From Filimonas effusa (GTDB taxonomy: Bacteria > Bacteroidota > Bacteroidia > Chitinophagales > Chitinophagaceae), in contig NZ_SDHZ01000001.1 in NCBI RefSeq assembly GCF_004118675.1, forward strand, positions 1,860,001-1,924,000: a stretch of 64,000 bases of DNA, given 5' to 3'. Position 1 is the stretch's first letter, and every line of letters starts with the position of its first letter. This document shows, in pieces, positions 48,053 through 56,702 of the stretch. The translations under genes and the position numbers were made by a program. The notes below the pieces were generated by a model, which saw only the letters and a list, made by a program, of their open reading frames with translations, had not been told where the DNA came from and did no database searches.

Positions 48053-48276
48053 TTTTGACGTTTTGAACCAATGACGATCCAACATCAAAAAGGGGGACAA
48101 TACAATTGCATTTAATTGTTTTGTTGGAAAAGTTATCAAATAACGGGTATGCTTAGTGAATTATCCGGGAAAGACGAGTGATCTCTTTCGGCAAGTAGCT
48201 TTTTGAGTACCTGATTTTATCAAAAGAGAGTGCTTTTTTGTAATGATGAATTGCTTTTGACATTTCAAGTACGCGA

Positions 48277-50262
48277 TCATTTTGTTGTAACAGGCAGCAT
48301 TTTTTCTATATTCTTTTTTTGTTCTTTAAGCAATAGCAGTTGCTGCTTCAGCTTCGCGTTGTTATGTTGAAGATCTTCAATGATTTGCTGCCTTTCCCTG
48401 ATAGCTTCTGTGAGCACGGGTATAATATCGTTATAGGCAACTGTTTTGGTTTGCATGCTATCATTGGCTGTAAACACCACTTCCGGTAATACCTTTTCCA
48501 CTTCCTGCGCAATGAAGCCGTAATGGCTGCGTTTATCTGTGTTCATTTTTACCTGGCGGGCAGCCTCCTGGTTCCAGTTGAACATAACGCTCCGTAAGGC
48601 CGTTATTTTATCAAGGGCATTGGTGATGGGTTGAATATCTTTTTTAAGCCTGCCATCGGACGTATTCTGATAAGGCCCTGTTGCGGCGATGTCTCCATTT
48701 ACATGCAGTTTGGCAAGCGGGTTATAGATGCCGATGCCTACATTACTGGCATAGGCAGGATTGGCCGATCCCAGTATAATAGTATTGCTGTTTGTGATTT
48801 GCGCAAAGGCGCCGATAGCCGTAGCGTTACTGACTGTAGGATTGGAAGCAGTTATTCCATCGGTGTAACCTGCGTAGTAACCGAGGGCCGTGTTATAGGA
48901 CCCCGTAGTAACACCGGCTAAAGCATATGCGCCCAAAGCAGTATTGAAGGAGCCAGTTGCTAAATTATAGCCTGCACGATATCCCATGACCGCGTTGTGC
49001 GATGAATTACCGGATGCATTGGCTAATGCCTGAGCGCCAACAGCAGTATTATTCGATCCGGTGGTCATGGAGCGCAAGGCATCTGTTCCTGCGGCAACGT
49101 TTGAATTACCAGTGGTGTTGGCGGCTAAACCGCGGTTGCCAACTGCTAAGCACGTATCTCCCTGCGTAATAGCCAAGGCACTATCACCGATGCTTATCTG
49201 ATCATCACTGCTGGTAGCGCGGGAGAAAGCATCGTGTCCTATCATAATATTATAGTTATTACTGGTTTGTGTTAACTCCTGGCCCGCCCGTGTACCAATA
49301 GCAATATTGTATATTCCCTGGCCGGCTTTATTCAGCGCATTTAAACCAATAGCTACATTGCCGGAACCAGACGTAGCAGCAGCAGCACCTGATAATATAC
49401 CAAAGTTATTAGTTCCCAGGGAATTGGTGGGTGGTAAGGATACGCCCTGCCCCATTCCATCACCGGTGGGTACCCAGGTACTACCCGTCCAAATCAGCCA
49501 CAATGCCCTGCCGGCAAGAACGGTAACATTCTTTGTGTAAAAGCCGGAAGTTCCGGTATTGATCAATAATACCATTCTACCTGGTTCAGCGGACGAAGGC
49601 GCCGGAAGCCCGATATTTCTTGACACGGTTGTCTGACTTATCGCCAACACCGTGAAACTGTCTACCGTATTTACGGCATCACCAACCAGGCCATCACTGG
49701 CTAAATCAGGCAAAAATTTCACGCCAAACAAGGTAGATCCCTGATTATGCAAGGTGGCAACGGGCGCACTCGTTCTCAGGCCAAGATACCCTTTGGCACT
49801 ATCTATTATCAACCGGGTAATATTATTGGTTTTCAGAACAAGCGGACGATAATCGGTGGTACCCAGGAAACTACCATTCGCCAGGCCACTATTGCCCCAA
49901 ATACTCCATTCATTCCCCACTCCCTCCGGCGTCATCCAATTCCAGGCACCGTTGCTCCGCAAATAGAGACCTTTATTTAGTCCCGAAGCGGGCTGATTCT
50001 CAAAATAAATCATCGATCCGTCCTTCATGGTCTTCACCATCATGGTGGTGTCTTTGATACGGGGCAGCAGCAGCGTTTGCTTCTGGCTTTCTATCTCCAA
50101 TGCAGCGGAAGAATCGAAGCGGGTGACATTGTTACCCAGTTTGAGTTGCTGACCGGTAGCTACACAAGCAAAAAAGAAGCCTGCCGCCATCAACACACAC
50201 TTATAGAACAAGCGGCCCGATGTATCTATTTTTATAAAATCCATATTAATTTTCTTTATCAT
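48277..50262 (-). CDS. adhesin-like protein with C-terminal S74 chaperone domain (third gene of triplet)
   Basis: A 661-residue exported protein with a signal peptide (about 1-38). The N-terminal part has the Bacteroidota motif DSSAALEIESQKQTLLLPRI. Residues about 290-480 are head-type repeats of the form NVAIGLNAL / NIAIGTRAG / NTAVGAQAL, as in trimeric adhesins. The C-terminus is an intramolecular chaperone (Peptidase_S74) with the cleavage-site Ser535 in TSDGRLKKDI, ending in a Gln/Lys-rich coiled coil. The S74 domain normally trimerises the stalk and then cuts itself off. Its start overlaps the stop of the second copy by 4 nt. Confidence 0.87.
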   Translation of the reverse strand: MIKKINMDFIKIDTSGRLFYKCVLMAAGFFFACVATGQQLKLGNNVTRFDSSAALEIESQKQTLLLPRIKDTTMMVKTMKDGSMIYFENQPASGLNKGLYLRSNGAWNWMTPEGVGNEWSIWGNSGLANGSFLGTTDYRPLVLKTNNITRLIIDSAKGYLGLRTSAPVATLHNQGSTLFGVKFLPDLASDGLVGDAVNTVDSFTVLAISQTTVSRNIGLPAPSSAEPGRMVLLINTGTSGFYTKNVTVLAGRALWLIWTGSTWVPTGDGMGQGVSLPPTNSLGTNNFGILSGAAAATSGSGNVAIGLNALNKAGQGIYNIAIGTRAGQELTQTSNNYNIMIGHDAFSRATSSDDQISIGDSALAITQGDTCLAVGNRGLAANTTGNSNVAAGTDALRSMTTGSNNTAVGAQALANASGNSSHNAVMGYRAGYNLATGSFNTALGAYALAGVTTGSYNTALGYYAGYTDGITASNPTVSNATAIGAFAQITNSNTIILGSANPAYASNVGIGIYNPLAKLHVNGDIAATGPYQNTSDGRLKKDIQPITNALDKITALRSVMFNWNQEAARQVKMNTDKRSHYGFIAQEVEKVLPEVVFTANDSMQTKTVAYNDIIPVLTEAIRERQQIIEDLQHNNAKLKQQLLLLKEQKKNIEKMLPVTTK

Positions 50263-52193
50263 TTTTTTTGAAGTAACTCCGCTATGCGTTGTAGCTGTTG
50301 CTCCATACTTTTCACCTGTTGCTGCATACCGGCCTGCTTCTGTTGCAGCAAAACCAATTCAGGTTGCTGCTCTGTAATAGCCGCTGCCAGCACCGGCACC
50401 AACTCGGCATAGGCCACTGTCTTCAGCCGGTTTGCATCCTTGCCGGTGTAGACCAACTGAGGCAGTATTTTTTCAACCTCCTGTGCCATAAAACCGAAAT
50501 GCGTGAGAGAATCTGTTTCCAGTTGCCTGCGTTTGGTGGCGTTAGCATTCCATTGAAAGACAATCGCCCGTAATGCTTTTATTTTCTTCATAGCCTTTGC
50601 CACAGGCCGGATATCCTGTTTCAGGCGACCATCAGAAACCGAGGAAAGCGGCCCCGTGCCCGCCAATATTCCGTTAACATGCAGCTTATATGCGGGCGTA
50701 TAAGTACCCACCCCTACATTAGTAGCATACTGAGCCGGCTGCGATCCCAGCACAATCGTATTACTATTGGTGAGCTGCGCATAAGCACCGATAGCTGTAG
50801 CATTGGTAACGTTAGTGACAGTAGCCGTTGTTCCGTCAGTATAGCCGGCAGCATAACCGAACGCGGTATTGTATCCTGCCGCCACATCAAGTGTAGGTAA
50901 GGCGGAAGCTCCAAATACTGTGTTACCTGAAGAAAATACACCGGAGGCCGATTCAAAGCCCATGACTGTATTATAATCTGATGTTGTGCCTGCTACAGAC
51001 AGCGCTCTTGCCCCAATTGCCGTATTATAACTACCTGTTGTAACCGTATTCAGCACATTATACCCTATGCCTGTGTTACAGTTTCCAGTGGTGTTGGAAA
51101 GCAGGGCGCCAGGGCCGATGGCAACGGAACTGTCGCCGGTGTTGTTAAGTAAGGCATTGAAACCTATTGCTATATTCTGGCTGCCACTGGTACCATTAGA
51201 CAAAGCCCCGGAACCAATGGCGATATTGGCAAAAGACGCTCCATTCATGCGTAAGGCATTTGTACCGATAGCCACATTGCGTGTGCCATACACATTCCGT
51301 TGTAATGCATTCATCCCAAATGCTATATTATCCTGGCTAATGGTATTTTCGGCAGCACCCTGCATCATACCTAATGTAGCAGTCCGCACATAATGATAAG
51401 GAACTGTAAAATTGCCGGAGCCTACGCCATCACCATAAGTGAGCCACTGGCTTCCCGACCAGATAAATGCCGCAGCAGTGGCAGGATATAAAGTGGTGGT
51501 GCCCACTTTGAACGGTATACTTCCCTGGTTAATGACAATAAACACGCGACCTGCTACAGAAGATGTGGGGGCTGGCAGCGTCCGCGTAACGTTTAAGGTG
51601 TTTTGAGCAATACTAACTACAGTGAAGCTATCCACGGTATTCAATGCAGCACCCAGGATGCCGGAAGAAGAGAAATCGCCCATCTGTTTCACCCCGAATA
51701 AAGTAGCTCCCTGGTTATGCAGTGTGGCCACAGGTTGCTGCGTATTAAAACCTATATTGCCTGTTGCACTGTCTAAAAACAATCGTAACTGGTTATTTGT
51801 TTTAAACATCAGTGGCCTTAGATCCTTTGTACCTACAAAATTCAGGTTGCCGATAGTACCCGCATTACCCGTTGACTGCCACGCTCCGGACGAAGACGTA
51901 ACGGAAGACAACAAGTTCCATGTGTTGGCGGAACGCAGGTAAAATCCCCTTTCGGCACTGACTGCGCTATTAAAATAGATCAGAGAACCGTCTTTCACCG
52001 TTTGCACAATAGTTCCCAGATTATTAATCCGGGGCAGCAGTAACGCCTGTTTCTCCGTTTCAATTTCCAAAGCAGCCGAAGAATCGAACCTGGTGTTATT
52101 AATGCCAATTTTTAATTGTTGCGCACACAACCTGCCTGTCATTAACAAGGCAAGGCAGAGAAACACTATATAAAATTTTAAATCCATTCGCAT
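50259..52193 (-). CDS. adhesin-like protein with C-terminal S74 chaperone domain (second gene of triplet)
   Basis: A 644-residue exported protein from the ATG at 52193; a GTG at 52208 is also open. The signal peptide ends near RLCAQ. The layout is as in the neighbouring copy: DSSAALEIETEKQALLLPRI, head repeats with NIAFGMNAL, NVAIGTNAL and NTVFGASAL, and the S74 domain with Ser520 in VSDGRLKQDI. The C-terminal coiled coil is very Gln-rich (EQQPELVLLQQKQAGMQQQV). It starts 34 nt after the first copy's stop and overlaps the third by 4 nt, so all three are probably made together. Confidence 0.87.
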   Translation of the reverse strand: MRMDLKFYIVFLCLALLMTGRLCAQQLKIGINNTRFDSSAALEIETEKQALLLPRINNLGTIVQTVKDGSLIYFNSAVSAERGFYLRSANTWNLLSSVTSSSGAWQSTGNAGTIGNLNFVGTKDLRPLMFKTNNQLRLFLDSATGNIGFNTQQPVATLHNQGATLFGVKQMGDFSSSGILGAALNTVDSFTVVSIAQNTLNVTRTLPAPTSSVAGRVFIVINQGSIPFKVGTTTLYPATAAAFIWSGSQWLTYGDGVGSGNFTVPYHYVRTATLGMMQGAAENTISQDNIAFGMNALQRNVYGTRNVAIGTNALRMNGASFANIAIGSGALSNGTSGSQNIAIGFNALLNNTGDSSVAIGPGALLSNTTGNCNTGIGYNVLNTVTTGSYNTAIGARALSVAGTTSDYNTVMGFESASGVFSSGNTVFGASALPTLDVAAGYNTAFGYAAGYTDGTTATVTNVTNATAIGAYAQLTNSNTIVLGSQPAQYATNVGVGTYTPAYKLHVNGILAGTGPLSSVSDGRLKQDIRPVAKAMKKIKALRAIVFQWNANATKRRQLETDSLTHFGFMAQEVEKILPQLVYTGKDANRLKTVAYAELVPVLAAAITEQQPELVLLQQKQAGMQQQVKSMEQQLQRIAELLQKK

Positions 52194-52226
52194 ATGACGA
52201 GTTAACACAATTGAGATAATACTTTA

Positions 52227-54173
52227 TTAACGGGATACCGCCCGCTTTTCCAGTTCATTAATTGCCTCCTGTAACAGGGTAACCTGATTATTCAAGTCGC
52301 TTGATTCCTGCTGCAATGCATTTATAAAAGGCTGCTGTTCCTGTATAGCCTGCGTAAGCACCGGAATTAGCGCTGTATAAGCCACTGTTTTCAACCGCAG
52401 GCTATCACTGCCGGTTTGTACCACCTCCGGAAAGCTCTTTTCCAGGTCTTGTGCCACAAAACCAAAGTGCCGGAGCGAATCCATAGTAAGCCCCCATTGC
52501 ATTGCTTTATCCCTTTTCCAGCTATAAGAAACGCCTTTTACCGCCATTAACTTCTCAAGTGCCTGTACCATAGGCGGCAGTTCACGCTTCAACCGTTTAT
52601 CCGACAGGTTTACAAAACTGCCGGATGCCATCACAGCACCGTTAACATGCACCTTATAAGATGGATTGTACAATCCTATGCCTACATTGCTGGTAAAACC
52701 TGTTGCCGTTGAACCTAATATTATGGCCCCCGGCGTATTTACCACTTGTGCAAGGGCCCCCATAGCTACCGAATTCACCAGTTGCCCTGAACTGGATCCG
52801 GAAGATGAGCTAACAACACCGTCATTAAAAAATGCCTTGTAACCAAGTGCAGAACAATAGGGATGGCTATTGCCAAGCGAAGGATCGAAAGCGGCAGCCC
52901 CCATGGCAGTCATACCTGCACCACGGCTATCTGTCATGCAATACCAACCTAACGCGGTTAGATTTGATGAAGCTGTGTTTCCTGAAATACATGCCCTGTA
53001 ACCTGCTGCCGTGTTGTTGGCCCCACTAACCGAATAATAGAGAGCAACGGGACCTATTGCCGTATTTGCCTTAGAGGTACCCGGAATATTAAACTTTCCG
53101 ACACCTACACACTCTATACCGCCGCCATTGTACAGCGCCTGACCACCAATTGCAACTTTATAGCTTCCCGTGGCAACACTTGAGCCCAATACAACACTAC
53201 CTTCGGCACCGACATTAAGAGGCGATTGACCAATTCCAACATTATTCGTTCCGGTGGTATTGATATTGCGAAGTGCCGTATAACCTAGCGCTACGTTGTT
53301 ATCTCCCGCTCCAAAGAACATCGCCTCCGTTCCAATGCCCAGTGTGGTTGGCTGCCGATACTGATAACTCAATGAAAAACTCGCCGAAGCTATACCGTCT
53401 GCAACAGGCCTCCAGGACGTACCATTCCAGATAAACATGATAGCCGCGCTTGCAGGTATGGCAATACCTGCCATTGTAAAACCGGCTGTACCCGAATTCA
53501 CCATACAAACAATTCGTCCCGGAACATTATTTGTTGGTGCAGGTAATGTTAATATTCTTCCGGCAGTGTTCTGCGGAATACGGAACAGGGTGAAACTATC
53601 CACTGTGTTAGCTGCTGTTCCGATAGCCGCATCAGACGCAAAGTTAGAAAGCAGTCTTTCTTCCAGCACCGTACTACCCGCATTATGCAAGGTTGCACTG
53701 GGAGTGAGTGTACCTATACCGGTATAACCCGTAGTACCATCCATCACCATACGTGTGATGTTATTGGTTTTAAATAACAGTGAACGGTTATCTGTAGTTC
53801 CTAAAAAATGCTGCCCGCCATCCGTACCCGTATTACCCGTGGTATTCCAGGATGGAGAAGCGCCGGAAGCCGGCAGATAATTCCAATAATTGTTGCTGCG
53901 TAAATACAATCCCTTCCTGAGGCCACCGCCGGGTACATTATTATAATAAATCAGTGCACCATCCTTTACGGTTGTCACAATCGTATTGGTATCGTTAATG
54001 CGGGGCAGCAATAGCACCTGCCGCTGGCTTTCTATTTCCAAAGCTGCTGAAGAATCACGCTGGGTAATATTATTACCCAGCTTTACCTGCGCACTGGCGG
54101 CCGGCGCCATGCAAAGCATGACAATAGTGACATTGGCTGATAACAGCAGGGTATATAACCATTTGGAAGGCAT
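52227..54173 (-). CDS. adhesin-like protein with C-terminal S74 chaperone domain (first gene of triplet)
   Basis: A 648-residue exported protein. The start at 54173 is preferred because it gives a clean signal peptide (MPSKWLYTLLLSANVT to APAASAQ); an ATG at 54209 is also in frame. It contains DSSAALEIESQRQVLLLPRI, head repeats including NVALGYTAL and NTAIGPVAL, and the S74 domain with Ser524 in LSDKRLKREL, a variant of the usual SDxRLKxDI (Glu in place of Asp). The coiled-coil tail is short. It is the first and most diverged copy of the triplet. Confidence 0.86.
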   Translation of the reverse strand: MPSKWLYTLLLSANVTIVMLCMAPAASAQVKLGNNITQRDSSAALEIESQRQVLLLPRINDTNTIVTTVKDGALIYYNNVPGGGLRKGLYLRSNNYWNYLPASGASPSWNTTGNTGTDGGQHFLGTTDNRSLLFKTNNITRMVMDGTTGYTGIGTLTPSATLHNAGSTVLEERLLSNFASDAAIGTAANTVDSFTLFRIPQNTAGRILTLPAPTNNVPGRIVCMVNSGTAGFTMAGIAIPASAAIMFIWNGTSWRPVADGIASASFSLSYQYRQPTTLGIGTEAMFFGAGDNNVALGYTALRNINTTGTNNVGIGQSPLNVGAEGSVVLGSSVATGSYKVAIGGQALYNGGGIECVGVGKFNIPGTSKANTAIGPVALYYSVSGANNTAAGYRACISGNTASSNLTALGWYCMTDSRGAGMTAMGAAAFDPSLGNSHPYCSALGYKAFFNDGVVSSSSGSSSGQLVNSVAMGALAQVVNTPGAIILGSTATGFTSNVGIGLYNPSYKVHVNGAVMASGSFVNLSDKRLKRELPPMVQALEKLMAVKGVSYSWKRDKAMQWGLTMDSLRHFGFVAQDLEKSFPEVVQTGSDSLRLKTVAYTALIPVLTQAIQEQQPFINALQQESSDLNNQVTLLQEAINELEKRAVSR

Positions 54174-54245
54174 CTTCTTTCCCCCGATAATCCCGTAAGC
54201 TTCTCGCATTAAAGCAGGTATTGTTGTAAAAATCTATTAATAAGC

Positions 54246-54253
54246 CAAAGTTA
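54246..54253 (-). promoter_or_regulatory. possible -7 promoter element for the S74 triplet
   Basis: TAACTTTG on the minus strand fits the TAnnTTTG consensus and lies 73 nt upstream of the start of the first S74 gene. No matching -33 TTTG is present at normal spacing. Confidence 0.3.
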
Positions 54254-54430
54254 GGATGCTCATAGTGGGAGGGATATCAGAATAAAATCAAAAAAATGCC
54301 TGATAACTTACATTAGGCAAAGATGGCATCCAGGATGTTCAACAAGCGTTTAAAGCATGAGAAGCTCCAAATTCTCAACTTGATCCCTCGTATAGCTTAG
54401 GACGGGATACGGGAAAAATAGGTTAAGCAT

Positions 54431-54458
54431 AAAAAAAGACCACATCGCTGTGATCTTT
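54431..54458 (-). terminator. intrinsic terminator after tRNA-Lys
   Basis: On the minus strand, AAAGATCACA (54449-54458) and TGTGGTCTTT (54435-54444) pair around a GCGA loop. The right arm runs into an uninterrupted T tract. It begins 8 nt beyond the tRNA 3' end, a classic tRNA terminator. Confidence 0.85.
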
Positions 54459-54465
54459 CTTTTCG

Positions 54466-54538
54466 TGATTCCGCTGGGACTCGAACCCAGGGCCCATACA
54501 TTAAAAGTGTATTGCTCTACCAACTGAGCTACGAAATC
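54466..54538 (-). tRNA. tRNA-Lys (anticodon TTT)
   Basis: A full 73-nt cloverleaf. Acceptor arms GATTTCG and CGGAATC pair (one G-T), followed by the discriminator A. The D arm is GCTC/GAGC, the anticodon stem ATACA/TGTAT with loop CTTTTAA (anticodon TTT, reading AAA/AAG lysine codons), the variable loop is GGGCC, and the T arm CTGGG/CCCAG encloses TTCGAGT. CCA is not encoded. Confidence 0.97.
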
Positions 54539-54697
54539 ATTCCCTGTCGACTTAACCAACTGTTTTTCAGCTGATTTATTTCGTTATTGGGAGTGCAAAT
54601 GTATAGGGTATTTCGTTACCAGCCAAGTAAATTTTCAAATAATTCAGAAAGTACACTTTTAATTAGCTAAAAATTGCTGGCATCAGTGGGAGGCATA

Positions 54698-54715
54698 TTT
54701 AATCAAATGATTAAA
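54698..54715. promoter_or_regulatory. palindromic operator upstream of the TetR-type regulator gene
   Basis: An 18-bp perfect inverted repeat, TTTAATCA-AA-TGATTAAA. It lies just upstream of a TATTTTTG -7 element (54731-54738), so a bound repressor would cover the promoter. The same 16-bp core occurs before the exporter genes (55383-55398), strongly suggesting the site of the neighbouring TetR-type protein. Confidence 0.75.
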
Positions 54716-54730
54716 TTCAATCAAACTGCT

Positions 54731-54738
54731 TATTTTTG
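54731..54738 (+). promoter_or_regulatory. -7 promoter element of the TetR-type regulator gene
   Basis: TATTTTTG fits the Bacteroidota TAnnTTTG consensus and lies 18 nt before the ATG at 54757. The palindromic operator overlaps the area where the -33 element would be; no clear TTTG is visible there. Confidence 0.5.
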
Positions 54739-54756
54739 TTCCGGAATTACAGGAAT

Positions 54757-55362
54757 ATGCCGCAAAAGGAAGTGAAAAATATAGCAAAAGATATTAGCAC
54801 GGAAGAGAAAATAATGGAGGCGGCCCGTAAGGTGTTCACTCAAAAGGGATATGCTGCCACCAGGACGCGTGATATTGCTGAAGAAGCCGGAATTAACCTG
54901 GCCCTGCTCAACTACTATTTCCGCAGCAAGGAAAAACTGTTTCAGCAGGTGATGGGAGAAAAGCTGCAGCAACTCTTTGGTGTTATACTTTCGATAATAA
55001 ACAATGAAGCGCTTTCGCTGGAAGAAAAAATTGAAACGCTGGCAGAGAATTATATCAACCTGCTGATTGAAAATCCGGAATTGCCCCTCTTTGTTCTTAG
55101 CGAGATCAGGAATAATCCTGATGAATTCAAGAATAAGGTACAGATTCAGAAGATACTCGCCCATTCATCGCTAGTAAGGCAGCTGCGGGAAAGAAAACCG
55201 GATACGGAGCCTATTCATTTTATAGTGTCGCTACTTGGGATGACTATTTTCCCTTTCATAGCAAAACCGATTGTTTTTTCAGATCACACTAATTTCAATG
55301 CGCTTATGATAGAAAGAAAGAAACTTATTACAGCCTGGTCTAAAGCCATCCTGGACAGCTAA
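54757..55362 (+). CDS. TetR/AcrR family transcriptional regulator (CecR-like)
   Basis: A 201-residue repressor. The start at 54757 (MPQKEVKN) is preferred to an upstream TTG. The TetR helix-turn-helix occupies about 12-60 (AARKVFTQKGYAATRTRDIAEE, split here by the turn GYAATR) with the typical LLNYYFRSKEKLF. The C-terminal ligand domain is helical. It probably represses itself and the exporter operon through the two palindromes at 54698-54715 and 55383-55398. The gene order regulator-TolC-HlyD-ATPases-permeases recalls E. coli cecR with ybhGFSR. Confidence 0.9.
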   Translation: MPQKEVKNIAKDISTEEKIMEAARKVFTQKGYAATRTRDIAEEAGINLALLNYYFRSKEKLFQQVMGEKLQQLFGVILSIINNEALSLEEKIETLAENYINLLIENPELPLFVLSEIRNNPDEFKNKVQIQKILAHSSLVRQLRERKPDTEPIHFIVSLLGMTIFPFIAKPIVFSDHTNFNALMIERKKLITAWSKAILDS

Positions 55363-55382
55363 TATATTTTTTTACCTATTAA

Positions 55383-55398
55383 TTAATCAAATGATTAA
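55383..55398. promoter_or_regulatory. second copy of the palindromic operator, upstream of the exporter genes
   Basis: TTAATCA-AA-TGATTAA is a 16-bp perfect palindrome, identical to the core of the site before the regulator gene. It ends 17 nt before the TolC gene start. Two identical copies around a single TetR gene are very unlikely by chance. Confidence 0.75.
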
Positions 55399-55415
55399 AA
55401 CAGATAATCAACATC

Positions 55416-56675
55416 ATGTGTAAACATATATTCATCGCAGCTTTTCTATGGTTGTGCCTGTTAAACAAGACGGAAGCACAATCGTTAACCATCGGGCAAT
55501 GTTACCAGCTGGCTCAAAAGAACTATCCGTTAATAAAACAATATGCTATTATTGACAAGGCAAGAGACTACTCGCTATCGAATGCCTCTAAAGGTTACCT
55601 ACCCCAGCTTACTGCAGGCGGACAAGCGACTTATCAGTCGGATGTTACCCAAGTTCCTATTTCGTTGCCCAATGTATCCATTCCTACCCTGAGTAAAAAT
55701 CAATACAAGCTGTATGGGGAGGTTTCGCAGTCTATCACCGACCTGTTCACCGTTAAATATCAGAAAGAGCTTATTAACGCCAATACAGCGGTTGAAACGC
55801 AACAAACAGAGGTAGAATTGTATAAGCTTAAAGAGCGCATCAACCAGCTTTATTTTGGCATACTGCTTATTGATGCCCAGGTATTACAGACCGAGATCAT
55901 GAACAAAGATCTGCAGTCGGGCTTAAACAGAAATAGCATCGCTATAACCAATGGCATTGCTTTAAAAAGCAGCGGTGATGTTCTTAAAGCAGAAATGCTG
56001 AAAACAGAGCAACATATTACGGAGCTGAAAGCTACCAGAAAAGGATACAGCGATATGCTTTCCTTGTTCGTCAATGCCCCTGTTAATGAATATACGCAAC
56101 TGGTGAAGCCCCTGCCCGATTCACTGGTGCCGGTGATCAACCGCCCGGAATTGAGATTGTTCGCTATTCAAAAGAAAACCTTTGAAGCACAATCCAAACT
56201 TGTCAACACCAAAACGCTGCCTCATTTCAGTGCTTTTTTACAGGGAGGTTATGGCAGGCCTGCATTAAACATGCTGAACAATGACTTTGATGTGTTTTAT
56301 ATAGGGGGGCTGCGACTATCGTGGAACCTGACCAGTTTTTATACCTACAAACAGGAAAAGCAATTATTATCGTTAAGCCAGCATTCACTGGACATTCAGA
56401 AAGAAACCTTCCTCTTCAATACCAACGTTGTTTTGAAGCAACAGGACAATGAGCTGAAAAAGCTGCGGACGCTGATTGAAAGCGACAGGGAAATTATAAG
56501 CCTGAGAAGGAATGTAACCTTATCGGCGCAAAATCAACTGGAATATGGCATTGCTACGACAAATGATTATGTTACTTATGTTAATGCAGAGGACAGGGCG
56601 AAGCAGGACCTTATCTTACACGAAGTTCAGCTTTCACTGGCTATCTATAATTATAAAACTACTACCGGTAATTGA
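55416..56675 (+). CDS. TolC family outer-membrane efflux channel
   Basis: A 419-residue protein with a signal peptide (about 1-22, ending KTEAQ). Two outer-membrane efflux (OEP) repeats are visible as long helical hairpins with beta strands (GYLPQLTAGGQATYQSD, and later LPHFSAFLQGGYG). It would form the outer-membrane exit duct for the ABC exporter encoded downstream. It is the first gene of a five-gene set of pump components plus its duct, with gaps of 27 nt or less or overlaps between the genes. Confidence 0.9.
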   Translation: MCKHIFIAAFLWLCLLNKTEAQSLTIGQCYQLAQKNYPLIKQYAIIDKARDYSLSNASKGYLPQLTAGGQATYQSDVTQVPISLPNVSIPTLSKNQYKLYGEVSQSITDLFTVKYQKELINANTAVETQQTEVELYKLKERINQLYFGILLIDAQVLQTEIMNKDLQSGLNRNSIAITNGIALKSSGDVLKAEMLKTEQHITELKATRKGYSDMLSLFVNAPVNEYTQLVKPLPDSLVPVINRPELRLFAIQKKTFEAQSKLVNTKTLPHFSAFLQGGYGRPALNMLNNDFDVFYIGGLRLSWNLTSFYTYKQEKQLLSLSQHSLDIQKETFLFNTNVVLKQQDNELKKLRTLIESDREIISLRRNVTLSAQNQLEYGIATTNDYVTYVNAEDRAKQDLILHEVQLSLAIYNYKTTTGN

Positions 56676-56702
56676 TCATCAACAACTTCAATCAATAAGA
56701 TC

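Noticed and set aside
48900-53700. Short-period repeats within the three S74 genes, considered as CRISPR or tandem DNA repeats
   Set aside because: They are diverged codon repeats encoding the NxAIG-type head motif, not identical DNA repeats with spacers.
54350-54559. 69-codon minus-strand frame covering the tRNA-Lys gene
   Set aside because: It runs through the tRNA and its terminator; the RNA gene explains the sequence.
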